DNA from: Caulobacteraceae bacterium
GTDB lineage: Bacteria > Pseudomonadota > Alphaproteobacteria > Caulobacterales > Caulobacteraceae
DNA length: 64,000 nucleotides
Assembly: GCA_031291645.1 (NCBI GenBank)
Contig: JARLIQ010000034.1
Span: 1-64,000 of the forward strand
Direction: 5' to 3'
The number at the start of each line of letters is the position of its first letter. Position 1 is the first letter of the stretch. Under the pieces are notes generated by a model. The model did not search any database. It saw only the letters and a list, made by a program, of their open reading frames with translations, and was not told the DNA's origin. Positions 34,030-43,031 of the stretch are shown piece by piece. The translations under genes were made by a program, and so were the position numbers.

Positions 34030-34914
34030 CTACGCCATCTGCTCACGGATGTACTCGCCCGCGCTGGCCAGCGCGCGGCGGGCGTCCGCCAGCATCGGGT
34101 GGAAGAAGTGCCAGACGTGGATCATCTCCGGCCAGATCTCGAGCCGGACCGGAACCTCCTGGGCGCCGGCCAGGGCCGCCAGGCGCACGGAGTCGTCCAG
34201 TAGGGTCTCCGCCGAGCCGACCTGGATCAGGAGCGGGGCCAGGCCCGTCAGGTCGGCGTGCAGCGGCGCCGCCAGCGGATGGCGCGGATCGCCGCCGCCC
34301 AGATAGTCCGACGCCATCTTCAAGAGCCCCTCGCGCTGGACCATCGGGTCCTCGCCCGCCTTGGCGCTCATCGAGCCGCCGACCGCCTCCAGGTCCGTCC
34401 AGGGCGAGATGCAGAAGCCGCAGGCCGGCTGCGGCAGGCCCGCCTCGCGCGCGGCGATCAGGGTCGCGACCGTCAGGCCCCCGCCGGCGCTGTCGCCCGC
34501 GACGGCGATCGACGAGGGCGCGAAGCCCTGATCCAGCAGGAACCGGTAGGCGGCCAGGGCGTCGTCCACCGCGGCGGGAAACGGCGCCTCGGGCGCGAGG
34601 CGATAGTCCAGCGCCAGGGTCCGGCAGCCCGCCGCCCGCCCGAGCTCGGCGGCCAGGTGCCGGTGGCTGAGGATCGAGCCGATCACATAGCCGCCGCCGT
34701 GCAGGTAGAGGATCACCCGGTTCTGGTCCGCGTCCGGGCTGGCGCCCCATTCGGCCGGGATGTCGCCGACGCTCTCGGGGGTCAGCGTCACCGTCTCCGG
34801 TGTCGGGAACTGCGCGCCCAGGCCGTTGTAGACCTCGCGCAGCTCCGCGGTGGACAGCTCGGCCGGGGTCCGGGCGAGGAACGCCCGGATAGCGAGGATT
34901 TCCTGATTGGCCAA
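34030..34914 (-). CDS. HSL-family alpha/beta hydrolase (carboxylesterase)
   Basis: A 294-residue esterase of the hormone-sensitive-lipase family. It shows the oxyanion-hole motif (ILYLHGGGYVIGSI), the conserved LALDYRLAPEAPFPAAVDDA segment, a nucleophile elbow (VAGDSAGGGLTVA), and a C-terminal acid/histidine pair (SAETLLDDSVRL and EMIHVWHFF). The TTG start is supported by CAGGGAGCGCGCT upstream. It converges on the helicase gene with 11 bp between stops, and is divergent from the saccharopine-dehydrogenase-like gene. The substrate is probably a short-chain ester, not determinable here. Confidence 0.92.
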   Translation of the reverse strand: MANQEILAIRAFLARTPAELSTAELREVYNGLGAQFPTPETVTLTPESVGDIPAEWGASPDADQNRVILYLHGGGYVIGSILSHRHLAAELGRAAGCRTLALDYRLAPEAPFPAAVDDALAAYRFLLDQGFAPSSIAVAGDSAGGGLTVATLIAAREAGLPQPACGFCISPWTDLEAVGGSMSAKAGEDPMVQREGLLKMASDYLGGGDPRHPLAAPLHADLTGLAPLLIQVGSAETLLDDSVRLAALAGAQEVPVRLEIWPEMIHVWHFFHPMLADARRALASAGEYIREQMA

Positions 34915-35036
34915 AGCGCGCTCCCTGTCTGTTTTCTTTCGAGGCGCCGGCGGTGCGCCGTTTCATGGCGACCCGGACCGGGCTAGACCTCGATGAAGGT
35001 GTGACTATGCACGCCGACAGGGCTGGGGGAAACGCG

Positions 35037-36215
35037 ATGAGCGAAGGCCGCGAATTTGAAGTCGTCGTCTACGGAGCCACCGGCTACACCGGCCGCCTGG
35101 TCGCCGAGCACCTGCTCAAGACCTACGGGGCGGCCGGAAAGGTCGCCTGGGCCATGGCCGGCCGCAGCGCCGACAAGCTGGCGCAGGTCCGTGGCCTGAT
35201 CGGCGCGCCTGAGAGCCTGCCGCTGATCGTCGCCGACGCGAACGACCCCGCCGCCCTGGAGGCGATGGCCAGGCGCGCCAAGGTGGTGATCACCACCGCC
35301 GGGCCCTACCAGCTCTATGGCTCGGGCGTGGTCGCCGCCTGCGCCAAGACCGGGACCGACTATGTCGACCTGACCGGCGAATCCCACTGGATCGCCGCCA
35401 TGATCGCCGCGCACGAGGCCGAGGCCAGGCGCACCGGCGCGCGGCTGGTCTTCTCCTGCGGCTTCGATTCCATCCCCTTCGACCTCGGGGTGTGGTTCGC
35501 CGAGCGCGAGGCCAAGGCCCGGCTCGGCGCCTATGCGCCCCGGGTGCGCGGGCGGGTGCGGGGCCTGCGCGGCGGGCTCTCGGGCGGCACCCTGGCCAGC
35601 GGGACCGCGACCATGGCGGCGGCCGCGACCGATCCGTCGATCGGCGCCCTGCTCCGGAACCCCTTCGCCCTGACGCCCGGCTTCACCGGCCCCGAGCAGC
35701 CCGACGGCGAGACGCCCTACGAGGACAAGGCGGCCGGCGCCTGGGTCGGGCCGTTCATGATGGCCTCGATCAACACCAAGGCGGTGCACCGGACCAACTT
35801 CCTCCTGGGCCAGCCCTGGGGCGCCGACTTCCGGTACGACGAGATGCAGATGCTGGACGGCCCGCCCGCGGCGGGCGCCGGCGCAGGCCTCGGCGGCTTC
35901 GACTTCGGCTCGGCCGGCATGCCCAAGCCCGGCGAAGGCCCGACCAAGGCCGAGCGTGACGCCGGCTTCTACGACATCCTGTTCATCGCCGAGACGGCGG
36001 ACGGACGCACGTTGCGCGCCGCGGTCAAGGGCGACGCCGACCCGGGCTATGGCTCGACCTCGAAGATTCTGGCCGAGGCCGGTCTGGCGCTGGCGCTGGA
36101 CACGCCGCGCGAGCGGACGCCCGGCGGCTGCTGGACGCCGGCGGCGGCCATGGCCGAGCCGCTCCTGGCCCGCCTGCCCGGCAAGGCCGGCCTCAGCTTC
36201 ACGGTCGAGAGTTAG
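35037..36215 (+). CDS. Saccharopine-dehydrogenase-like / trans-acting enoyl-reductase family protein
   Basis: A 392-residue NAD(P)-binding protein from ATG 35037 (GGCTGGGGGAAACGCG upstream). The N-terminal Rossmann motif is VVVYGATGYTGRLVAEHLL, followed by VVITTAGPYQLYGSGVVAAC and YVDLTGESHWIAAMIAAHEA, which are typical of this family. The C-terminal catalytic-like region includes FSCGFDSIPFDLGVWFAE and RGLSGGTLASGT-type glycine-rich sequence. The family includes the trans-acting enoyl reductase of mycobacterial phenolic lipids and many uncharacterised proteins, so the substrate is unknown. An SRPBCC gene follows 89 bp downstream. Confidence 0.88.
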   Translation: MSEGREFEVVVYGATGYTGRLVAEHLLKTYGAAGKVAWAMAGRSADKLAQVRGLIGAPESLPLIVADANDPAALEAMARRAKVVITTAGPYQLYGSGVVAACAKTGTDYVDLTGESHWIAAMIAAHEAEARRTGARLVFSCGFDSIPFDLGVWFAEREAKARLGAYAPRVRGRVRGLRGGLSGGTLASGTATMAAAATDPSIGALLRNPFALTPGFTGPEQPDGETPYEDKAAGAWVGPFMMASINTKAVHRTNFLLGQPWGADFRYDEMQMLDGPPAAGAGAGLGGFDFGSAGMPKPGEGPTKAERDAGFYDILFIAETADGRTLRAAVKGDADPGYGSTSKILAEAGLALALDTPRERTPGGCWTPAAAMAEPLLARLPGKAGLSFTVES

Positions 36216-36304
36216 CTCGGAACCGGCCGCGCGACGATGGGGTTTGACCCAGATTAATGACGGCCCGGCCTGGGGCTCGAATTATCGGTTGACGGAGGCC
36301 GACC

Positions 36305-36814
36305 ATGACTCAACCCGCCTATCTGCCCGCCAACTTCACCCGCAAGGGCGACGTCGTCGAAGCCGAGCTCAGCCTGCTGCTCGACGACCACCTGGAAGAC
36401 GTGTGGGCCGCCTTGACCGAGGCGCCCAAGCTGCTGCAATGGCTGGCGCCGGGCGAGATCGAGCTGCGCGTCGGCGGCGCGGCCCGGCTGAACTTCCCCG
36501 AGAGCGGCATCGTGATCGACAGCAAGGTCAGCGCGGTCGAGCCGCGGCGGCTGCTGGAATATTCCTGGAGCGGACCGGGCGAGCCCGACCGCCCGCTGCG
36601 CTGGACGCTGGAGCCGGTGGGGGCCGTGGTGCGACTGACCCTCACCCTGACCATGCCGGCGAGCGAGGACGCGGCGCGGGCCTGCGCCGGCTGGGTCGCG
36701 CACCTGGAGATGCTCGCCGCCGCCCTGGCCGGAATCCCGATCAAGTTCCCGTTCGAGCTGTTCAAGGCCGCCCGCGAGGGCTACCGCGCCCAGATCGAGG
36801 CCAAGGCCGCCTAG
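36305..36814 (+). CDS. SRPBCC-family (AHSA1/START-like) protein
   Basis: A 169-residue ligand-binding-fold protein. The pattern VEAELSLLLDDHLEDVWAAL, LLQWLAPGEIELRVGGAARL, VSAVEPRRLLEYSWSGPGEP and VVRLTLTLTMPASEDAARAC is that of AHSA1/activator-like SRPBCC domains. GACGGAGGCCGACC precedes the ATG. Such proteins bind small hydrophobic ligands or act as co-chaperones or hydrolase-like factors; there is nothing to pick one. It converges on the NIPSNAP-like gene with only a few bases between stops. Confidence 0.85.
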   Translation: MTQPAYLPANFTRKGDVVEAELSLLLDDHLEDVWAALTEAPKLLQWLAPGEIELRVGGAARLNFPESGIVIDSKVSAVEPRRLLEYSWSGPGEPDRPLRWTLEPVGAVVRLTLTLTMPASEDAARACAGWVAHLEMLAAALAGIPIKFPFELFKAAREGYRAQIEAKAA

Positions 36815-36819
36815 AGAAT

Positions 36820-37422
36820 TTAGAGCGGAACCAGCAGGGTGCTCGCGGCCTGGGTGCTCAGCGTCAGGGCCGCGCGGCGGGCGAAGGTCTGCATGGCCTG
36901 CGTCGTCGGATCGCGGGAATCCTCCCAGACGCCGTGGCTGGCGTAGCGGGTCACCAGCAGCAGCCGGCGATTGGCCGAGGGGTCGTCCTGGACCTGTTCG
37001 AACAGGCCGAAGATGCGCGCGTCGAACCGCGCCTCGAAATCGGGCCAGGCCTCGGCCGACAGGGCGACGAAGTCGTCGAACGAGTCGGCCGCCACCTCGA
37101 ACCAACGATGGACGTAGATTCCGCCGTGCGCCACGACGTCGCCGGGCCTCGGCCGCACGGTGGGCCTGAGGACCTGGTAGCCGCGGCCTCGCACCTCCGG
37201 CGCATGGACGACGGCGTCGAGAGCGGCCGAAACGCCGGCCTGGCCCTCGGCGCGCTGGACCAGGAGCGCGACCTGCGAGGCCTCCCAGCCGAGTTGGGCG
37301 GCGAACAGGCCGACAGCCCGGCCGTCGGCGCCAAGGGCCGCCGTCTTCAGCGCCTCGACGAAGCGGGCGCGAGGGGCCGGCCCGCGCGCGAGTTGGAGAG
37401 TAAGATAATCATACAGGGCCAT
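36820..37422 (-). CDS. NIPSNAP-like protein
   Basis: A 200-residue protein from ATG 37422 (MALYDYLTLQLARGPAPRAR). Its two halves resemble dimeric alpha/beta-barrel (NIPSNAP or ABM-like) repeats: HGGIYVHRWFEVAADSFDDF, SAEAWPDFEARFDARIFGLF and RRLLLVTRYASHGVWEDSRD. I am not sure of the family. It starts 2 nt after the cytochrome b561 stop, in the arrangement ...TGACCATG, so it is the last gene of the catalase, b561 and NIPSNAP-like operon. Function unknown; the context suggests heme or peroxide chemistry. Confidence 0.7.
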   Translation of the reverse strand: MALYDYLTLQLARGPAPRARFVEALKTAALGADGRAVGLFAAQLGWEASQVALLVQRAEGQAGVSAALDAVVHAPEVRGRGYQVLRPTVRPRPGDVVAHGGIYVHRWFEVAADSFDDFVALSAEAWPDFEARFDARIFGLFEQVQDDPSANRRLLLVTRYASHGVWEDSRDPTTQAMQTFARRAALTLSTQAASTLLVPL

Positions 37423-37424
37423 GG

Positions 37425-38003
37425 TCAGACCTCGGGCGTCGCCTCGGCCTCGGCTTCTATCCTGACACGCCGGCGCGCCCAAGGCGCCATGCTGGGGAAC
37501 ACCTCGTCGCGGAAGACGAGGGCGTGGGTCAAGGCCGCGCCCAGGTGGGCGAGGAAGGTCGCCAGCAGCAGCAGCGCCAGCACCGTGTGGGTGGTCCGCA
37601 GCGCCGCGTAGAGGCCGACGTCGTGCGGCAGGATCGGCGGCAGCCGCAGCGGGCCGAACAGCACGATCGGATAGCGCGCCGCCGACAGCATCCCCCAGCC
37701 GACCAGCGGCAGGGCGAACATCAGGGCGTAGAGCGCGACATGCGAGGCCTGGGCGACGAACTTGAGCAGGAGGGGCATGTCGGCCGGCAGGGGCGGCGGC
37801 GGATTGACCAGCCGGTTGACCAGCCGCACCGCGACCAGGACCAGGATCAGGACGCCGATCGGCCGGTGGATGGCGACCAGCTGGTGGTAGTGCGCGAGGG
37901 ACGCGGCCATGCCGAGGCCGATGAACAGCATGGCGAGGATCAGCGCCGCCATGGTCCAGTGCAGGATGCGCGAGAGGAGCGGAAATTCACCGGGTCGGGC
38001 CAT
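37425..38003 (-). CDS. Cytochrome b561-family membrane protein
   Basis: A 192-residue membrane protein from ATG 38003. The longer track ORF has an implausible N-terminus. Four helices are visible: ILHWTMAALILAMLFIGLGM, HRPIGVLILVLVAVRLVNRL, VALYALMFALPLVGWGMLSA and TTHTVLALLLLATFLAHLGA. The likely heme-ligand histidines are in ILHW, AIHRPIG, ASHVALY and THTVLALL/LAHLGAALTHAL. Prokaryotic b561 proteins carry electrons between quinones and periplasmic partners. It sits 2 nt after the SrpA-like catalase stop, implying joint expression and possibly electron supply to that peroxidase. Confidence 0.9.
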   Translation of the reverse strand: MARPGEFPLLSRILHWTMAALILAMLFIGLGMAASLAHYHQLVAIHRPIGVLILVLVAVRLVNRLVNPPPPLPADMPLLLKFVAQASHVALYALMFALPLVGWGMLSAARYPIVLFGPLRLPPILPHDVGLYAALRTTHTVLALLLLATFLAHLGAALTHALVFRDEVFPSMAPWARRRVRIEAEAEATPEV

Positions 38004-38005
38004 GG

Positions 38006-39118
38006 TCACGCCCCCTTGCCGCCGGCCGGGACCTGCACGGCGCTGGGCGACTTGGCCTCGCCGGCCCGGCGGGTGAACGAGGTCGAATAGGCCGCCGACC
38101 GCGCGCTCAGCAACGGATCGTCCGAGGCCGCGATACCGGGCGGCAGCACCAGGGGATCGAAATTGATGTCCCGGCAGTCGCCCGGCGACTCGGCCTCGAC
38201 CTGGTTCAGGGTCAAGGTTCCGACCTCGACGTGCTCGCGGTTCGCCGGCCACGGCCGGGTCGCGTCGTTGGTCGGATCGCCCGGCTGGCCGACGGTGACC
38301 ACCAGGCGCCAGCTGAGCGGGCCCTGCCGGAGCCGCGCGACCAGCGCGTCGAACAGGTAGTTGGGGTCGCCGCCCCCGGCCTCGCCGGCCGGCTCGGGCG
38401 CGAACGGCTGGACCGCCGCCATCGACCAGCGGACCGGGGTCGAGCGGCCCTGCGCGTCGACGAAGCGGAAGGCGTCCAGGCTGTTGTAGCTGGCGTTGTC
38501 GAACCCGGACGAGAAGGGCTGGGCGCCGATCAGGCGCAGCGCCTGGCCGGTCTGCGGATAGCGGGCCAGGAAGGCCTTCATCCGCGCCGGATCAGGCTTG
38601 CCGGTGGCCGGGTCGGGCCTGGCGGCCAGCAGCTGGTCGTAGAAGGCGCGCGGCGTTGCGACCGGGAAGACCGGGATGTCGTTCATCCCCGTGCGCCACT
38701 CCCCGCCGCCCGCGGGCCGGAAGCTCAGCGCCATGCTTCGCACGGCCTTGGGATTGTCGGCCATGGCGGGCATGCCGCCGGCGAGGGCGAAGCGACCGAC
38801 AACCGGCGTGCGGCCCGGCCGGAACACCGCGGCCTTGGACAGCCGCTGGCCGGCGCCGTTGCTGTCAAACCAGCCGGCGACGCACACGCCCTTGGCGTGG
38901 TTGCGGCGGAAACCGGGATGCGGGCCGTTGACCAGCTCGAACCGGTCGATCATCCGCGCCTGGGTCAGCCGATGCGGGGACAGGACCCCCGCCACATAGG
39001 CGAAGCTGGCCGCGACCGCCGCCACGATCGCCCCGATCACAACGAAGCTGGCCAGAGCGCGCGGGCGGATGAGCGCCGAAAGGCCGTAGCGCGACGATGG
39101 AGTCCCGTGGTCAGGCAA
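38006..39118 (-). CDS. SrpA-like membrane-anchored catalase-family peroxidase
   Basis: About 370 residues in the small catalase-related family. I prefer the TTG at 39118 because GCGAGGGGACCGACA precedes it. The ATG at 39175 (MALAPSYLPR) is an alternative. The track ORF reaching 39715 is not credible, because it runs antisense through the neighbouring gene. An N-terminal membrane anchor (LASFVVIGAIVAAVAASFAY) places the domain outside the cytoplasm. The heme-side histidine is probably in FRRNHAKGVCVAGWFDSNGA; GRFALAGGMPAMADNPKAVR and FNDIPVFPVATP-like sequence follow. In this family the enzyme reduces peroxides with an organic or protein donor. It is first in an operon with cytochrome b561. 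Confidence 0.88.
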   Translation of the reverse strand: MPDHGTPSSRYGLSALIRPRALASFVVIGAIVAAVAASFAYVAGVLSPHRLTQARMIDRFELVNGPHPGFRRNHAKGVCVAGWFDSNGAGQRLSKAAVFRPGRTPVVGRFALAGGMPAMADNPKAVRSMALSFRPAGGGEWRTGMNDIPVFPVATPRAFYDQLLAARPDPATGKPDPARMKAFLARYPQTGQALRLIGAQPFSSGFDNASYNSLDAFRFVDAQGRSTPVRWSMAAVQPFAPEPAGEAGGGDPNYLFDALVARLRQGPLSWRLVVTVGQPGDPTNDATRPWPANREHVEVGTLTLNQVEAESPGDCRDINFDPLVLPPGIAASDDPLLSARSAAYSTSFTRRAGEAKSPSAVQVPAGGKGA

Positions 39119-39204
39119 TGTCGGTCCCCTCGCACGTGAGCGGCTTCGGGGTAGATAGGAAGGCGCGAGCGCCATCGGAACCCTCGCGCGCGGCACGCAC
39201 GCGC

Positions 39205-40332
39205 CTAGCCGTGCAGGCTGACCCCGACCAGGGCCCCGATGGCATAGGTCACCGCCGCCGCCATATAGCCGATGACCAGCTGCCGGCCGGCCGAGAAGGC
39301 CAGGCCCCGTCCCGTGAACAGCGAGGTTCCCGCCCCGATCCCAGCCAGCGCGACGCCGCTGAACAGAAGGCTCGCCACCACCGCTGCGCGGCCGGAGAGG
39401 AAAAAGAACGGCGCGACCGGGAAGATCGCCCCGAAGGCGAACAGGCAGAAGGACGCGCCCGCCGCCGCCCAGGCCGAGCCGCCAAGCTCGGAAGGATCGA
39501 TGCCCAGCTCCTCCCGCACCAGGGTGTCGAGCGCGGTGTCCTTGTCGCCCAGCAACCGTTCGGCCAGAGCCCGGGCCTGGGTCTCGGGCACGCCCTTGGC
39601 CTGATAGATCAGGACCAGCTCCTCCATCTCCTCCTCGGGCGACTGCTCCAGCTCCGCCGCCTCGGTGGCGATCTGGCGACCGTAGAGCTCGCGCGAGCTG
39701 TTCACCGACAGCCATTCGCCCATGGCCATGGAGCAGGAGCCGGCCACCAGGCCCGCGATACCGGTCAAGAGGACGGTGTGCCCGGCGCTGGCCGCGCCGG
39801 CGACCCCCATCACCAGGCTGAGGTTCGAGACCAGGCCGTCGTTGGCGCCCAGCACGGCCGCGCGCAGGGCGTTGCCGCCGGCCCCACGGTGGCGGCCCTC
39901 CAGGGTGGCGACCGAGGGCCCGCCCAGGCCCCGCCCCGTCGAGGCCGCCGCCTCGATCACCCGGGCGTGGGAGCGCTCGTCGGTCGGCAGGCCGCCGGCC
40001 ACCGCCTCGGGCTGGTTGTCATAGCCGCTGCTGTCGCGCGCCTCGGCCGCGGCGATGGTCGGCAGCACCAGGGACGGGCCGAACCGGCGGGCCAGCCAGG
40101 ACAGCGCCCGGGCCCGGAAGCTCGGCGACAGCTTGAGCCCGCGCACGCCCTGGCTGTCGAGGTGCTTGCGCCAGAACTGGGCGTGGGCGCCCTCGACCGA
40201 GGCCAGCTTGCGATAGACCGCCGCCAGGTTGGGGTCCGGCTCGGCGTCGGCCAGGGCCCCGTAGAGCGCGACCCCGTCCACCTCGCCCTGCAGGTTCGCG
40301 CGATAGCGCTGGACATCCTCGTTCGTGCTCAT
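39205..40332 (-). CDS. MbfA-like ferritin/VIT1 fusion iron exporter
   Basis: A 375-residue two-domain protein. The N-terminal ferritin-like (erythrin-vacuolar iron transport) domain has metal-ligand signatures: GEVDGVALYGALADAEPDPN, ASVEGAHAQFWRKHL and TDERSHARVIEAAAS. The C-terminal half is a VIT1/CCC1-type transporter: ANDGLVSNLSLVMGVAGAAS, GLVAGSCSMAMGEWLSVNSS, and five helices ending IGYMAAAVTYAIGALVGVSL. In Bradyrhizobium and Agrobacterium, the homologue MbfA exports iron and protects against peroxide. It lies just upstream of the catalase operon on the same strand, which fits an iron and peroxide stress group. Confidence 0.92.
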   Translation of the reverse strand: MSTNEDVQRYRANLQGEVDGVALYGALADAEPDPNLAAVYRKLASVEGAHAQFWRKHLDSQGVRGLKLSPSFRARALSWLARRFGPSLVLPTIAAAEARDSSGYDNQPEAVAGGLPTDERSHARVIEAAASTGRGLGGPSVATLEGRHRGAGGNALRAAVLGANDGLVSNLSLVMGVAGAASAGHTVLLTGIAGLVAGSCSMAMGEWLSVNSSRELYGRQIATEAAELEQSPEEEMEELVLIYQAKGVPETQARALAERLLGDKDTALDTLVREELGIDPSELGGSAWAAAGASFCLFAFGAIFPVAPFFFLSGRAAVVASLLFSGVALAGIGAGTSLFTGRGLAFSAGRQLVIGYMAAAVTYAIGALVGVSLHG

Positions 40333-40414
40333 GGGTCACCTCACGCGCCGCGGTCATTCCTCCATATAGGAACCTCCACGGCCGCGCTGCGGCGCCGGCC
40401 GTCGAAAGCCGCGA

Positions 40415-41257
40415 TCAGACCGGCCGGTCGCCCTTGACCCAGGTGCGGTGGACGTGCCGCACGTACTTGTCGAGGTCGAACTTCGTGCCCCGGTGCAGGG
40501 TGCAGCGGTTGTCCCAGATCAGCAGGTCGCCGACCCGCCACTTGTGGGCGTGGACGAAGCGGGGCTCGGTCGCGAAGGCCACCAGGCGCTCGATCAGGTC
40601 GAGACCCTCGGGGTTGGGCATGCCGATGACGCCCTTGACCGTGCCGGTCGAGACCCACAGCGCCTTGCGGCCGTCGGCGGGGTGGGTGCGGATCATCGGG
40701 TGGACGACGTCGTCGAGGTCCTCTTCGCCGTAGGCCGACTTGCGCCCCTGCATCTCGCGCAGGGCGCGGAAGCTGTGCTGGATCTGAAGCCCGTCGTAGG
40801 CCGCCTTCTCGTCCTCGGTCAGGGCGTTGTAGGCGGCGCAGAGGTCGGACAGCAGGGTGTCGGACCCCTCCGGCGGAACCTCGAGCGCATAGAGCATGGT
40901 GCACATGGTCGGCCGCTCGCGGTAGGAGGCGTCGGTGTGCCAGCCCTGACCGGCCTCCCAGTTGCCGATCACCTTCCCGTCAACGACCTTGTTGGAGATG
41001 ATGTAGACCTCCTGCAGCCCTGGGATAGTGAACTGGGCGCCGGGGTTGGTCTCCGGCTCGCCGAACCGCCGGGTGAAGGTCAGCTGCTGCTCCGGCGTGA
41101 GGCTCTGGTCGCGGATCACCATCGCGCCGTGACGATGGAAGACCTCGACGACCTCGTCCTGGGTGGCGGCGTCGGCCGTGGCCAGGTCGACCCCCAGAAC
41201 CTCGACCCCGAACCCCTCCCAGAGTGGCCGGATATCCAGATCATCAATCGACGCCAT
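40415..41257 (-). CDS. TauD/TfdA-family 2-oxoglutarate-dependent dioxygenase
   Basis: A 280-residue Fe(II)/2-oxoglutarate oxygenase from ATG 41257 (MASIDDLDIRPLWEGFGVEV). The metal-binding HxD is in GWHTDASYRERP and the distal His in NRCTLHRGTKFD. The oxoglutarate-binding Arg is probably the one in RHVHRTWVKGD. Length and motif spacing agree with TauD/TfdA enzymes, which hydroxylate taurine, phenoxyacetates, sulfonates or similar acids. The divergent MFS gene could import its substrate. The substrate is unknown. Confidence 0.93.
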   Translation of the reverse strand: MASIDDLDIRPLWEGFGVEVLGVDLATADAATQDEVVEVFHRHGAMVIRDQSLTPEQQLTFTRRFGEPETNPGAQFTIPGLQEVYIISNKVVDGKVIGNWEAGQGWHTDASYRERPTMCTMLYALEVPPEGSDTLLSDLCAAYNALTEDEKAAYDGLQIQHSFRALREMQGRKSAYGEEDLDDVVHPMIRTHPADGRKALWVSTGTVKGVIGMPNPEGLDLIERLVAFATEPRFVHAHKWRVGDLLIWDNRCTLHRGTKFDLDKYVRHVHRTWVKGDRPV

Positions 41258-41594
41258 CACGCTTCCGCCTTCTCTTATTCCGCACCCGGCCCGCCGCCAG
41301 GGACAGGACGCCCGGCCAAGGGCTGCGCGGAGCAAGCTATCGCAGCCGCGGCGGAGGCGATTGTGGTCGCGCGCGCGATGAGTTGTCACTCCACGCACGA
41401 TTGCTTTTCAGACCGATGCTGGGCTGCTCAAATCGCGGGCGCCGGCGCATTCGCGCGGGGCGCCGGTCCGGCCAAGCCGCGGGGCCGTGCAAGAAATTCG
41501 AGCGCCTTCGCCAAGACGGTCTGAGCCGTCGGCCTATAGGCTGGCGGCCCGACCGTCGGGGTGCCGCCAGGGCGATCGCGTGGGGGATCCGGAG
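41258..41594. other. 337-bp divergent region between the dioxygenase and MFS genes
   Basis: No gene or clear operator is visible. Both genes must be promoted from here. A relatively AT-rich patch (near 41385-41410, TTGTCACTCCACGCACGATTGCTTTT) is the most promoter-like part, but I could not assign -35 and -10 elements. Confidence 0.4.
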
Positions 41595-42923
41595 ATGAGC
41601 CGTGAAATCGAAGCCGTGGCCTTGCAGGACGAGCCGGTGGTGAACGCCGCCGCCCCCCGGAAAAGGGCGAACACCGGCGGCGGATTCCTGGCCGGCGCCG
41701 GCCGCAACCAGGTCAGCGTGGCGCTCGCCTGCCTGCTGGGCAACATCGTCTCGCCGACGCCGATCGTCCACGGGCCGTTCGGCCTGTTCCTGATCCCCAT
41801 CTCGCACGAATTCGGCTGGCCCCGGGAGCGGGTCTCGGGCGTGCTCAGCCTCCTGGCCCTGATCACCGCCATCGCCTATCCGATCATCGGACGCCTGGCC
41901 GACCGGCTCGGCCCGCGCCGTCTGATCCTGTTCGGCAACCTCGCCTTCGGCGCCTGCGTCATCGCTCTGGGCTTCTCGCGGCCGAGCGTGCTGGTCTTCT
42001 ACGGCCTGTTCGCCCTGATCGGGGTGTTCGGCTCGATGCCCAGCACCATGATGTACAACCGGGTGATCTCGGGGTGGTTCGACAAGGCGCGCGGCTCCAT
42101 GCTGGGCCTCACCTCCGGCCTCGGCAACGGCACGGGCGCCACGATCATGCCGTTCATCGCCCTGGCGCTGATGACCGCGTTCGGCTGGCGCGGCGCCTTC
42201 TTCGGCCTGGGCGGCCTGGTCATCGCGGTGGGCTTCCCCACCCTCTTCTTCCTTCTGAAGGAGCCGCCGGTCCACGCACGCGGCGATCAGGCGCAGCGTA
42301 TCGCCCTGGAGGGCATGAGCCTGTCGGAGGCGGCGCGGACCTCGACGTTCTGGATGACGCTGATCTCGATCGGCCTCGGCGCCGGCTGCCTGACCGCGGT
42401 CCTGGCGCACGTCGTGCCGATCCTGACAGACCGGCATTTCCCGGTGAAGGAAGCGACCCTAGTGGTCTCGGTCTTCGCCATGGTCACGGCCGGCTTTCAG
42501 ATCGTCGTCGGCTGGCTTCTGGACAAGACCGGCTCGCCCAAGATGATCGCGCCGCTCTATCTGATCGCCGTGGCCGGCATGCTGACCCTGGAGCATGGCT
42601 CGAGCCTGCCGGTGCTGGTGCTCGGCGGGGCCTTGATGGGCGTCGGCATGGGCGCCGAGTTCGGCTGCCTGCCCTACTTCATCTCGCGCTACTTCGGCCT
42701 TCGCCGCTTCGGCATGATCGCGGGGGTGATGTATTCGGCGGTGATCATCGCCCAGGGCGCGACCCCGTATCTGATGGACGTCGACTTCGACCACCACCGC
42801 TCGTACCTGCTGGCGCTCCACGTCATCGAGTTCGTGCTGGTCGGCGGCGCGGCGGTGATCGCCTTCCTGCCGCGCTATTCGGCCACCATGTCGCGATGGA
42901 AGTCCGCCCCGGCCGCGGCCTGA
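41595..42923 (+). CDS. MFS transporter (oxalate/monocarboxylate-type)
   Basis: A 442-residue 12-helix carrier from ATG 41595 (GGGGGATCCGGAG upstream). The family signatures are RLADRLGPRRLILFGNLAFG between helices 2 and 3, GSMLGLTSGLGNGTGATIMP, and YFGLRRFGMIAGVMYSAVII in the second half, as in OxlT-like and monocarboxylate MFS proteins. It diverges from a TauD-type dioxygenase and is followed 108 bp downstream by an HSL hydrolase. It probably imports an organic acid or ester that these enzymes process. The substrate is not determinable. Confidence 0.9.
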   Translation: MSREIEAVALQDEPVVNAAAPRKRANTGGGFLAGAGRNQVSVALACLLGNIVSPTPIVHGPFGLFLIPISHEFGWPRERVSGVLSLLALITAIAYPIIGRLADRLGPRRLILFGNLAFGACVIALGFSRPSVLVFYGLFALIGVFGSMPSTMMYNRVISGWFDKARGSMLGLTSGLGNGTGATIMPFIALALMTAFGWRGAFFGLGGLVIAVGFPTLFFLLKEPPVHARGDQAQRIALEGMSLSEAARTSTFWMTLISIGLGAGCLTAVLAHVVPILTDRHFPVKEATLVVSVFAMVTAGFQIVVGWLLDKTGSPKMIAPLYLIAVAGMLTLEHGSSLPVLVLGGALMGVGMGAEFGCLPYFISRYFGLRRFGMIAGVMYSAVIIAQGATPYLMDVDFDHHRSYLLALHVIEFVLVGGAAVIAFLPRYSATMSRWKSAPAAA

Positions 42924-43031
42924 GGGCGGGCGGGGGGCGCTCGCCGGCGCCCTTGGCAAACCGGCCCGGCTGTCCAAGTACTAGGGACCGCAGCAAACCG
43001 AGCCGATGCCGCCGATTCCGAAGGACCCGCC

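Noticed and set aside
39176-39715. N-terminal extension of the SrpA-like catalase frame
   Set aside because: It is antisense of nothing useful but overlaps the MbfA-like gene on the same strand in another frame, and has no signal or domain.
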